Assembly (NCBI GenBank): GCA_025356715.1
Contig: JANXRU010000231.1
Coordinates: forward strand, 1-9,929
Reading direction: 5' to 3'
DNA length: 9,929 nucleotides
Source of the DNA: Bacteroidota bacterium
GTDB taxonomy: Bacteria; Bacteroidota; Bacteroidia; B-17B0; B-17BO
Of this stretch, positions 1-6,340 are shown in pieces (position 1 is the stretch's first letter; the number at the start of each line of letters is the position of its first letter). The notes beneath the pieces were generated by a model. It was not told the DNA's origin and did not search any database. It worked only from the letters and a program-made list of their open reading frames with translations. A program made the position numbers and the translations under genes.

Positions 1-387
1 GTGTATATAGATGATTATGCTCATCATCCGGAAGAATTAAAAGCGTCGATTACTGCCGCCAAACAATTATATCCTGATAAAAAAATAATGGGCATTTTTC
101 AACCGCATCTGTTTTCACGCACACGCGATTTTGCAGATGGCTTTGCTGAAAGCCTTGATTTATTAGATGTTTGCGTGCTATTAGAAATTTACCCTGCTCG
201 AGAAAAACCGATTGAAGGTATTAATTCTAAAATGCTATTGGATAAAATGAAAAGTAAGCAAAAGTATTTAGTAAAAAAAGAAGACGTGATTGATTTTTTA
301 AAAACACAAGAAGTTGAAGTCATTATGACATTAGGAGCTGGAGATATTGATTCATTAATTGAACCGATTGAAAAGCTTTACTCATAA
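1..387 (+). CDS. murC: UDP-N-acetylmuramate--L-alanine ligase MurC, C-terminal part (5' end outside window)
   Basis: MurC is the cytoplasmic ATP-dependent ligase that adds L-alanine to UDP-N-acetylmuramic acid, the first step of the peptidoglycan stem peptide. Only the last 128 residues are present, out of about 450-480 usual for the family. They correspond to the C-terminal Mur ligase domain. Visible hallmarks are YIDDYAHHPEELKA at the very start (the conserved DDYxHHP motif), IFQPHLFSRTRDF at about residues 33-45, an IYPAREKP segment at about 63-70, and TLGAGDI near the end. The first codon, GTG, is an internal valine and not a start, because the frame is open at the window edge. The murC-ftsQ-ftsA-ftsZ order with no ddl between murC and ftsQ is usual in Bacteroidota. 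The gene lies 42 bp before the longest ftsQ frame and is probably co-transcribed with it. Confidence 0.95.
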   Translation: MYIDDYAHHPEELKASITAAKQLYPDKKIMGIFQPHLFSRTRDFADGFAESLDLLDVCVLLEIYPAREKPIEGINSKMLLDKMKSKQKYLVKKEDVIDFLKTQEVEVIMTLGAGDIDSLIEPIEKLYS

Positions 388-429
388 GGCACATTGTAGA
401 GGGTATATTGTATCAAGGCCGAATACAAC

Positions 430-1272
430 ATGCAATTTACAAGATACATTGTAAAAAAAATGAAAAAAATAAATACAAAAAAAATATTAACACTCGTTCT
501 TTGGATTATTGGATTATCAGGCTTAATAGCATCATTAGCGTTTGCAACTAAAAAAGAAAAAAGCGTTATCTCCGAAAATTTAAGCGTATCAATTACTAAC
601 ACGAACGATAACGTATTTATAGACGAAGAAGATATTAAATTGTTTTTTAAAGAACGTAAAGATTCTATTTTACATGCTGAAATTAAAAACATTGACGTTA
701 CTAAACTAGAAAAAGCATTAAATGCTCACCCAGCAGTCGAAAATGCAGATATTTCGGTTGATGTAAATGGAGATGTAAATGTAGATGTAAAAGAACGCAC
801 GCCAGTTGTTCGTGTTTTTAATTTAGATGGAGAAAGTTATTACATCGATTCTCAATCGAAACTAATGCCACTTAACGAAAACTACACTGCTAGAGTACTT
901 ATTGCCACAGGAAATATCTACGAGCCATACGCACAAAGATATACAACTCCTGTAAACACAATCGCTAAACATCCTTTATATAGCAAAGTGTCTGTACTGG
1001 ATGACATATATGCCATCACTCAATATATCATCAAAGACAGTGTTTTGACAAGCCTGATACAACAAATTAATATTACCAAGGACAAAGAAATAGAATTATT
1101 TCCTTCCATTGGTAATCATAAAATAATTTTTGGAGATGCTCAAAACATCGAAGAAAAATTTAATAAACTAAAACTATTTTATACCGAAGGTCTTAATAAA
1201 ACCGATGGTTGGAACAAATATTCAATCGTTAATATCAAATACAAAAACCAAGTGGTTTGCATTAAAAAATAA
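430..1272 (+). CDS. ftsQ: Cell division protein FtsQ (DivIB family)
   Basis: FtsQ is a bitopic inner-membrane protein of the divisome that links early ring proteins to the septal wall synthases through FtsB/FtsL. The 280-residue frame has a short basic cytoplasmic N-terminus, one membrane segment at about residues 19-40, and a periplasmic part. The periplasmic part begins with a POTRA-like region (about 50-118) ending in the typical strand-turn-strand VDVKERTPVVRV, followed by the FtsQ beta domain with YYIDSQSKLMPL. Primary sequence conservation is low, as is normal for FtsQ, so the call rests on topology, the POTRA pattern and position between murC and ftsA. Two in-frame starts are possible, ATG 430 and ATG 460 (M11, MKKINTKK). 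The second follows an A-rich stretch and gives a conventional short N-terminus, so it may be the true start. Neither has a Shine-Dalgarno sequence. The stop is 3 bp before ftsA, which suggests tight co-translation. Confidence 0.9.
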   Translation: MQFTRYIVKKMKKINTKKILTLVLWIIGLSGLIASLAFATKKEKSVISENLSVSITNTNDNVFIDEEDIKLFFKERKDSILHAEIKNIDVTKLEKALNAHPAVENADISVDVNGDVNVDVKERTPVVRVFNLDGESYYIDSQSKLMPLNENYTARVLIATGNIYEPYAQRYTTPVNTIAKHPLYSKVSVLDDIYAITQYIIKDSVLTSLIQQINITKDKEIELFPSIGNHKIIFGDAQNIEEKFNKLKLFYTEGLNKTDGWNKYSIVNIKYKNQVVCIKK

Positions 1273-1275
1273 TTT

Positions 1276-2640
1276 ATGGAAAATAAACCAACAGAAAACA
1301 AAGACGTATTTACTCAAGAACTAGTTGTTGGACTAGATATTGGAACAACTAAAATTGCTGCCATAGTTGGTTTTAAAAACCAATTTGGTAAAGTTGAAAT
1401 TTTAAGTATCGGTAAATCCGAATCTTTGGGTGTGCATCGCGGTGTAGTTGCAAACATTGAGCAAACCATTGAATCGATTAAAGCGGCCATTCGCATTGCG
1501 TCTGATAAAGCGAACATTGATATTGAAGAAGTTATTGTTGGTATAGCTGGACAACATATTAAAAGTATGCAACACCGAGGAATGATTACCCGCAAATCTC
1601 TAGAAGAAGAGGTAAGTCAATCGGATGTAGATCAATTAATTGATAACATGCACCGTTTAAATATGCCTCCAGGTGAAGAAATTATTCATGTCATTCCTCA
1701 AGAATATATCATTGATAATGAAAGCGGTATCCGTTACCCTATAGGTCATTCAGGCATGCGCTTAGAAGGAAACTTTCATATAATTACTGGCCAAATATCT
1801 GCAGTAAAAAATATTATGAAGTGTGTTGATCGTGCCAAATTAATTACAGTTGATTTACACCTTGAACCCTTAGCAAGTGCTGATGCCGTTTTAAGTGAAG
1901 AAGAGAAAGAAGCAGGTGTTGTATTAGTTGATATTGGTGGTGGAACAACAGATGTTGCAATTTTCTATGATGGAATTATTCGTCATACTGCTGTTATTCC
2001 TTTTGGTGGAAATATTATTACCGATGATATTAAAGAAGGATGTGGCATTATTAAAACGCAAGCTGAGCAATTAAAAATGCGCTTCGGTTCTGCTTTAGCT
2101 CAGGAAAATCAATTAAATGAGGTGATTTCAATTCCAGGTTTAAGAGGTCGTCCTCATAAAGAAATTTCAGTAAACACCTTAGCGCAAATTATTCAAGCGC
2201 GTATGGAAGAAATTTTAGAATTTGTGCTATTTGAAATTAAGAGTTCTGGTTTCGAACGCAAATTAGCTGGAGGTATTGTTATTACTGGAGGTGGGTCTTT
2301 ATTAAAACACTTACCGCAATTAGTGATGTTAACTACTGGTATGGATTGTCGCATTGGCACACCAAATGAGCACTTAGCAGGAGCAGATGATGAGTTGAAA
2401 AACCCAATGTATGCAACAGGTGTTGGTTTAGTAATGAAAGGTATTGAAAAATATGAGCGTGATGCAAAACGTGGCGCTAATACATCCAAACCATTTGAAG
2501 AAAAACCTGTACAAAAAGTAGCAGAAACTCCAAAAAAAGAAAAAGCAACTGTAACTGGACATTCAAAACAAAAAACAGGTGACTTCTTTGGTTCCTTAAT
2601 TAGCAAGGCTAAAGACTGGATGAGTGATGACGTAGAATAG
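1276..2640 (+). CDS. ftsA: Cell division protein FtsA (actin-like FtsZ anchor)
   Basis: FtsA is an actin-fold ATPase on the cytoplasmic face of the inner membrane. It tethers FtsZ filaments to the membrane and recruits later division proteins. The 454-residue protein shows the ATPase motifs in order: phosphate-1 LDIGTTK at residues 20-26, phosphate-2 VDIGGGTTD at 218-226, and the adenosine motif ITGGGS at 336-341. The region between phosphate-1 and phosphate-2 includes the FtsA-specific 1C (SHS2) insertion, with the recognisable IPQEYIIDNESGIRYPIG stretch. A Lys/Pro/Thr-rich linker (about 400-433) leads to the C-terminal segment DFFGSLISKAKDWMSDDVE, a plausible amphipathic membrane-targeting helix. 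Length is slightly above the E. coli protein because of the linker. It starts 3 bp after ftsQ and is followed by a 141-bp gap to ftsZ. All key motifs are intact. Confidence 0.97.
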   Translation: MENKPTENKDVFTQELVVGLDIGTTKIAAIVGFKNQFGKVEILSIGKSESLGVHRGVVANIEQTIESIKAAIRIASDKANIDIEEVIVGIAGQHIKSMQHRGMITRKSLEEEVSQSDVDQLIDNMHRLNMPPGEEIIHVIPQEYIIDNESGIRYPIGHSGMRLEGNFHIITGQISAVKNIMKCVDRAKLITVDLHLEPLASADAVLSEEEKEAGVVLVDIGGGTTDVAIFYDGIIRHTAVIPFGGNIITDDIKEGCGIIKTQAEQLKMRFGSALAQENQLNEVISIPGLRGRPHKEISVNTLAQIIQARMEEILEFVLFEIKSSGFERKLAGGIVITGGGSLLKHLPQLVMLTTGMDCRIGTPNEHLAGADDELKNPMYATGVGLVMKGIEKYERDAKRGANTSKPFEEKPVQKVAETPKKEKATVTGHSKQKTGDFFGSLISKAKDWMSDDVE

Positions 2641-2781
2641 AAGACGCAAAGAATTGAAGAGACAAAATGGACTTAGGAGATAAATAAAATCAGAGGTGTC
2701 CCTTCAAGCGAATTAGAGAAGCAAAAAAATTAAAATACAACTATTAAAAATTAAGAACTAAACATTAAAAACTATAATACC
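2641..2781 (+). promoter_or_regulatory. ftsA-ftsZ intergenic leader, A-rich, possible ftsZ promoter/5' UTR
   Basis: This 141-bp gap is long compared with the 3-bp ftsQ-ftsA junction. It is strongly A-rich in its last 60 bases, with ATTAAAAA at 2743-2750 repeated at 2764-2771. There is no Shine-Dalgarno sequence before the ftsZ ATG. I see no hairpin with a T-run, so no intrinsic terminator. I also cannot find a convincing Bacteroidota-type promoter (TTTG / TAnnTTTG). The space would allow an extra ftsZ promoter or a translation-enhancing A-rich leader, but this is inferred from spacing and composition only. Confidence 0.3.
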
Positions 2782-4383
2782 ATGATGCAATTTGAATTAC
2801 CACAAGAAGAAAGCTCAATTATAAAAGTAATTGGCGTTGGCGGCGGCGGAAGTAACGCTGTTAACCACATGTTTCGTTTAGGAATTAAAGGGGTCGATTT
2901 CATAATATGCAATACGGATAAACAAGCTTTAAGCAAAAGTCCGGTGCCACATAAAATACAATTGGGGAATTCTTTAACAAGAGGATTAGGTGCTGGTGCT
3001 AAACCGGAAATTGGCCGCGACTCTGCTTTAGAAAGTATTGATGATATCAAAAATTTATTGAAAGATAATACCGAAATGGTATTCATCACTGCTGGTTTAG
3101 GTGGTGGCACAGGTACAGGCGCGGCTCCTGTCATTGCTTCTATTGCCAAGGAGTTAGGTATTTTAACAGTTGGTATTGTAACGATTCCTTTTTCGTTTGA
3201 AGGAAAAAAACGCAGAGAGCAAGCTGAGAAAGGCTTAGAAGAAATGAAAAAATACGTAGATACCTTAATTGTTATTGGTAACGATAAATTGCGTGATATT
3301 TATGGTAGTTTAAAAATGACAGAGGCGTTTGCTCATGCAGATAATGTATTGACAAGTGCCGCTAAATCAATTGCAGAAATTATTAGTTTACACATGCACA
3401 TGAATGTGGATTTTAATGATGTAAAAACAGTAATGCAAGATAGCGGTGTAGCCATAATGGGCTCAGCTATTGCAAGTGGCGAGAAACGTGCGCTACGAGC
3501 GGTTGAAAACGCTTTAGTTTCTCCTTTATTAAATGATAATGATATTTCTGGTGCACGACATGTATTATTAAATATCATGAGCGGAAGTGATGATATTGAA
3601 ATGGATGAGTTTGGCGAAATCACTGATTTTATTCAAGAAGCAGCTGGCGGAACTGCTGAATTAATTACAGGATACGGAACTGATCCATCGTTAGGAGATA
3701 ATGTATCTGTCACTATTATCGCAACAGGTTTTAACTCAAAAATAAATTCAGGCTACGAAGCGCCAACAATACAAGAGCGCAAGGTGGTAAAATTAGATGA
3801 ACCAACTGTCGCTAAAATTGAGCCAGTACAAACATCTATTATTGATGAAATTCAAACAACTGAACCATTTATGTTTACGAAAGATGTAACTGAAGAAGTA
3901 ATAAACACTATTGTTTCAGAGGAGGTGTCATTTCCAATCGTTAATAAAATAGAAGCAACAGAAACACCTGAAATAAAAGTGTATTCATTTGATGAAGAAA
4001 TTTCTACAACATTTGAATTCACACCTGAAGTATCTCAACCTTCTAATCCTGTTAATGAAACTCCTAAACAAGAATTTATTTTCAATGATGTAACCAATGT
4101 TTCTGAAGTAAACAACACACAAAGTGCTGAAGCTAATAGTAGAGAAGAACAAATTCGTTTGGCCCAAGAGCGTATAAAAAAATTGAAAGAATTAACATTG
4201 AAGATGAAAACGCCAGAAGGCTTAGCTCATTTAGAAAAAGAATCTGCTTGGCAACGTAAACAAGTAAATATTGACAACAATGCTTCTACGCCTTCTACTG
4301 ATTCTCAAGTGTCTCGTTACACCTTAGGCGAAAACAATGAAATCCGTCCAAATAATTCATTTTTACATGATAACGTAGATTAA
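2782..4383 (+). CDS. ftsZ: Cell division protein FtsZ (tubulin-like GTPase)
   Basis: FtsZ polymerises with GTP into the cytokinetic ring at midcell. The 533-residue protein has the full tubulin-type core: glycine-rich GVGGGGSNAVNHM at residues 18-30, NTDKQAL from 44, the signature GGGTGTGAAP at 107-116, and the T7 synergy loop NVDFNDV at 208-214, with D210 and D213 as the catalytic acidic pair. The core ends near residue 320. An acidic Thr/Glu/Val-rich linker of about 130 residues follows, then a charged helix (about 453-490, ERIKKLKELTLKMKTPEGLA and a LEKESAWQRKQ-like end) and the terminal peptide IRPNNSFLHDNVD, which I take as the FtsA-binding tail. E. coli FtsZ is about 383 residues, so most of the extra length is linker and helix; this is common in Bacteroidota. 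MMQFELP is the start chosen because family members in the phylum begin this way. It is the last gene of the cluster and is followed by a terminator. Confidence 0.98.
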   Translation: MMQFELPQEESSIIKVIGVGGGGSNAVNHMFRLGIKGVDFIICNTDKQALSKSPVPHKIQLGNSLTRGLGAGAKPEIGRDSALESIDDIKNLLKDNTEMVFITAGLGGGTGTGAAPVIASIAKELGILTVGIVTIPFSFEGKKRREQAEKGLEEMKKYVDTLIVIGNDKLRDIYGSLKMTEAFAHADNVLTSAAKSIAEIISLHMHMNVDFNDVKTVMQDSGVAIMGSAIASGEKRALRAVENALVSPLLNDNDISGARHVLLNIMSGSDDIEMDEFGEITDFIQEAAGGTAELITGYGTDPSLGDNVSVTIIATGFNSKINSGYEAPTIQERKVVKLDEPTVAKIEPVQTSIIDEIQTTEPFMFTKDVTEEVINTIVSEEVSFPIVNKIEATETPEIKVYSFDEEISTTFEFTPEVSQPSNPVNETPKQEFIFNDVTNVSEVNNTQSAEANSREEQIRLAQERIKKLKELTLKMKTPEGLAHLEKESAWQRKQVNIDNNASTPSTDSQVSRYTLGENNEIRPNNSFLHDNVD

Positions 4384-4407
4384 CATTTTACAACCTAACT
4401 TATATGA

Positions 4408-4438
4408 CCCTCGCAGAAATGCGAGGGTTTTTTGTTTT
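4408..4438 (+). terminator. Intrinsic terminator after ftsZ
   Basis: A perfect 8-bp stem, CCCTCGCA (4408-4415) and TGCGAGGG (4420-4427), encloses a GAAA tetraloop. An A-T pair extends it at the base and it is followed directly by TTTTTTGTTTT. It begins about 25 bp after the ftsZ stop. The T-run lies only on the + strand side, and the other flank has only scattered A residues, so it acts mainly on transcripts coming from ftsZ. This marks the end of the dcw transcript. Confidence 0.93.
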
Positions 4439-4452
4439 AGGAAATGATAAAG

Positions 4453-4496
4453 AAAAAAACACGCTCAATAAATGAGGCATATATCATATGAGTGAG
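4453..4496 (-). terminator. Possible weak terminator after the heptose kinase gene
   Basis: Just past the stop of the - strand kinase gene, the - strand carries a run of seven T residues (A-run at 4453-4459 on +). It is preceded by weak, AT-rich stem possibilities: CTCA 4464-4467 with TGAG 4473-4476 or 4493-4496, and a CATAT/ATATG palindrome at 4478-4490. The stems are short, so this is only a candidate. If it does not work, kinase transcripts would run into the ftsZ terminator region in antisense. Confidence 0.25.
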
Positions 4497-4509
4497 ATTA
4501 TAATTTTAA

Positions 4510-5535
4510 CTACAAACTTGTCCAAGTGGTTAACCCTTGTTGTGTAAATTTAAAAGATTGTACTCTTCCTCCTAAATTCTCAATGGCTCTTGCTACTTTT
4601 ATTTTAGTAACTGCAGGGCAATAAAAAAACATAAACCCTCCTCCACCTGCTCCTGATATCTTTCCGCCTGTAGCTCCTGTGTTAATGGCAGTTTGATAAA
4701 CTGTATCAATCAAGTCGTTACTAATTGAATGTGCGATTTGTTTTTTATTTATCCAACCGAAATGTAAAATCTCACCAATGGTGGCTAAATCTCCACGTAA
4801 CAAACTATCTTTCGTCTGTTGAGCTTGCTCTTTTAAATTATGCATTGCCTCAATAGATTTTTCATTTTTATCGTTTACATTTTTTACTTGCTCATTAATA
4901 ATGGTTGCCGATAAACGTTGTGTTGCCGTAAAGTATAATAATAAATTACATTCGAGTTCATACAACACCTCATCTTTTAATTGTAAAGGATTAACAATTA
5001 CTTTATCGTTAGCTAAAAATTCCATGAAGTTAATCCCACCAAACGTAGCCGCATATTGATCTTGCTTACCACCACTCATATTTAAATCTTTGCGCTCTAT
5101 TTCATAAGCTAAACGAGCAATGTCATATTTCCCTAAAGGTAATTTTAACCATTCTACAAATGCGCCAATTAATGATACAACAATTGTTGATGATGTTCCT
5201 AAACCAGAACCTTGAGGAGCTTCAATATATGATGTTAATCGAAAAGATAAAGGCTCTAAATTAAATTCTTTAATGATGCGATTATAGACACCTATAAACA
5301 ACTCAAATCCTTCAACTAACGCTAATTGCTTTTCTGCTTTTATTGAAATAATTTTATCCGTTCCGTCAATACAAAACTCTATCATGCCATTATCTAATGG
5401 TTCAAGGCTAGCGTATGCATATAAATCAATAGTAGCATTTAAAATAGCTCCACCATATATATCACTGTATGGAGAAACGTCTGTACCTCCACCCGCTAAA
5501 CCAATTCTTAAAGGAGCTTTACTTCTAATAATCAT
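4510..5535 (-). CDS. hddA: GHMP-family sugar kinase, HddA-like (D-glycero-alpha-D-manno-heptose 7-phosphate kinase)
   Basis: Predicted cytoplasmic kinase that phosphorylates D-glycero-D-manno-heptose 7-phosphate at C1 on the way to a nucleotide-activated heptose for lipopolysaccharide or surface glycans. The 341-residue protein has the GHMP superfamily motifs: N-terminal SKAPLRIGLAGGGTDVSPY at residues 5-23, the ATP-binding loop PQGSGLGTSST at 107-117, GGKQDQYA at 155-162 (D159 is the likely catalytic base) and motif 3 GGKISGAGGGGFMFF at 290-304. The opening RxKAPLRIGxAGGGTD pattern and length are those of the HddA/COG2605 branch and unlike galactokinase or mevalonate kinase. Members of this branch are sometimes mislabelled as dehydrogenases. 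Exact substrate is inferred from the family, because no gmhA, gmhB or hddC is visible nearby. It stands alone, convergent to ftsZ and separated from the ompH gene upstream by a terminator, so it needs its own promoter. No Shine-Dalgarno sequence precedes ATG 5535. Confidence 0.8.
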   Translation of the reverse strand: MIIRSKAPLRIGLAGGGTDVSPYSDIYGGAILNATIDLYAYASLEPLDNGMIEFCIDGTDKIISIKAEKQLALVEGFELFIGVYNRIIKEFNLEPLSFRLTSYIEAPQGSGLGTSSTIVVSLIGAFVEWLKLPLGKYDIARLAYEIERKDLNMSGGKQDQYAATFGGINFMEFLANDKVIVNPLQLKDEVLYELECNLLLYFTATQRLSATIINEQVKNVNDKNEKSIEAMHNLKEQAQQTKDSLLRGDLATIGEILHFGWINKKQIAHSISNDLIDTVYQTAINTGATGGKISGAGGGGFMFFYCPAVTKIKVARAIENLGGRVQSFKFTQQGLTTWTSL

Positions 5536-5572
5536 ATAAAATAATGAAACTAATTTTAATGTTTTGAATGAT

Positions 5573-5594
5573 CTATTTAAAAAAATTTAAATAG
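5573..5594. repeat. AT-rich perfect inverted repeat upstream of the heptose kinase gene
   Basis: A 9-bp perfect inverted repeat (CTATTTAAA / TTTAAATAG) with a 4-base AAAA centre lies about 38 bp upstream of the kinase start codon. The 5536-5649 stretch around it is AT-rich and must hold the kinase promoter. On the - strand, TATCTTTA at about 5602-5609 matches 7 of 8 positions of the Bacteroidota -7 element TAnnTTTG, but I see no TTTG at the expected -33 distance. The repeat could be a regulator-binding site or just AT-rich chance structure. Confidence 0.4.
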
Positions 5595-5649
5595 CGATTT
5601 AAAGATAGATAAATACTTCGATTTTAACATCCTCTAAACATTGTAAATA

Positions 5650-5685
5650 AAAAAATCCCTTTAATTATTATTAAAGGGATTTTTT
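5650..5685 (-). terminator. Strong intrinsic terminator ending the uppS-bamA-ompH-ompH transcript
   Basis: A perfect 16-bp stem with a 4-base loop (5666-5669) is centred on TCCCTTTAAT / ATTAAAGGGA. The arms end in A-run on the left and T-run on the right, so on the - strand the hairpin is followed by a run of T residues about 20 bp past the ompH stop. Because the flanks are symmetric it could also stop + strand transcription, although no + strand gene feeds it here. Confidence 0.88.
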
Positions 5686-5704
5686 ATTAACTGAAAATTC
5701 TCAA

Positions 5705-6292
5705 TTATTTTCCTGCAGGTTTTGGAGTTGTTTTTACTCCTCCTTGAGGCTTAGCGCCTTGTGTTCCAGGGATTACAGCAGCAGGCATCGTATCTAATTT
5801 TTTCTTTACTAATTGTAAAATATCTTCAGCTGCTTCCGAGTATAATACATTTCCAGTACTTGTATCTAACACATACTTGTATCCATTTTCTTTTGCAACA
5901 GCATCAATTCCTTTTTTAGCTTTATCGTAAATAGGTTTCGACATTTCAGCATACTTACGTTGGTAATCTTGTTGAGCAGATGCCTTGAAATCTTCGATGC
6001 GTTTATTTAAATCTTGTAATTCTTTTTCTTTTGTTTGTTTAACTAAATCAGACATTCCAGCTGCATCAGCCATATATGCTTGGTATTTAGTTTGAAGTTC
6101 AGTTTCCATAGTGGCAACTTGTTTTTCTAAATCTTTCAAATAGCTTTGGGCTAAATCCTGAGCCACTTTGCTTTCTGGCATCATTGTAATTAAAGAATCT
6201 AACTGAACATGTGCAATTTTTTGAGCCTGAGCCATTACAACTGAACCAACTGTTAATGCTACTATCGCAACTGATTTTACTAATTTTTTCAT
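5705..6292 (-). CDS. OmpH/Skp-family periplasmic chaperone (second copy in the pair)
   Basis: Skp/OmpH proteins are periplasmic, trimeric, coiled-coil chaperones that hold unfolded outer-membrane proteins on their way to BamA. This 195-residue protein has a classical signal peptide (MKK, hydrophobic core, VVMAQA cleaved before Q24). An IAHVQLDSLITMMPE strand-helix opening follows at about 26-40. Next comes a long Lys/Glu/Gln-rich coiled-coil region (about 45-125). The family's closing strand is YKYVLDTSTGNVLYSE, and the end of the fold is DILQLVKKKL. After the fold, the last ~27 residues form a low-complexity tail rich in Pro, Gly, Lys and Ala (MPAAVIPG ... TTPKPAGK), absent from the neighbouring paralog. 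It lies 48 bp after the other ompH in the same direction and is followed by a strong terminator, so it is the last gene of the transcript. The (CA)5 run just before its ATG replaces any Shine-Dalgarno sequence. Confidence 0.9.
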   Translation of the reverse strand: MKKLVKSVAIVALTVGSVVMAQAQKIAHVQLDSLITMMPESKVAQDLAQSYLKDLEKQVATMETELQTKYQAYMADAAGMSDLVKQTKEKELQDLNKRIEDFKASAQQDYQRKYAEMSKPIYDKAKKGIDAVAKENGYKYVLDTSTGNVLYSEAAEDILQLVKKKLDTMPAAVIPGTQGAKPQGGVKTTPKPAGK

Positions 6293-6340
6293 TGTTTGTG
6301 TGTGTGTTTATTATTTGATTTATTGATTTCTTTGATTGAA
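6293..6340 (-). repeat. ompH-ompH spacer with (CA)5 tract next to the start codon
   Basis: The 48-bp spacer contains (TG)5 at 6297-6306 on the + strand, so the - strand mRNA carries CACACACACA ending four bases before the ATG of the downstream ompH. The rest of the spacer (6311-6340) has several TTGATT-like repeats. There is no terminator or Shine-Dalgarno sequence. The tract is short; an unstructured C/A-rich leader that helps initiation is the simplest reading. Confidence 0.5.

Noticed and set aside
1..3. GTG at base 1 as a start codon
   Set aside because: The protein begins inside the conserved MurC YIDDYAHHP motif, so this is an internal valine of a gene cut by the window edge.
378..692. 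104-codon open frame on the - strand over the start of ftsQ
   Set aside because: It is antisense to a well supported ftsQ, has no recognisable family pattern and arises from AT-rich sequence.
2193..2606. 137-codon open frame on the - strand inside ftsA (another at 1314-1595)
   Set aside because: Both lie wholly antisense to FtsA with all ATPase motifs intact; Cys/Pro/Ser-rich composition is typical of a shadow frame.
2667..2687. Six-codon mini-ORF (MDLGDK) in the ftsA-ftsZ gap
   Set aside because: Too short to claim as a gene or leader peptide; no attenuator hairpin follows it.
2772..3149. 125-codon open frame on the - strand over the ftsZ start (another at 3333-3623)
   Set aside because: Antisense of the glycine-rich FtsZ GTP-binding region, which gives the Pro-rich runs seen; no independent support.
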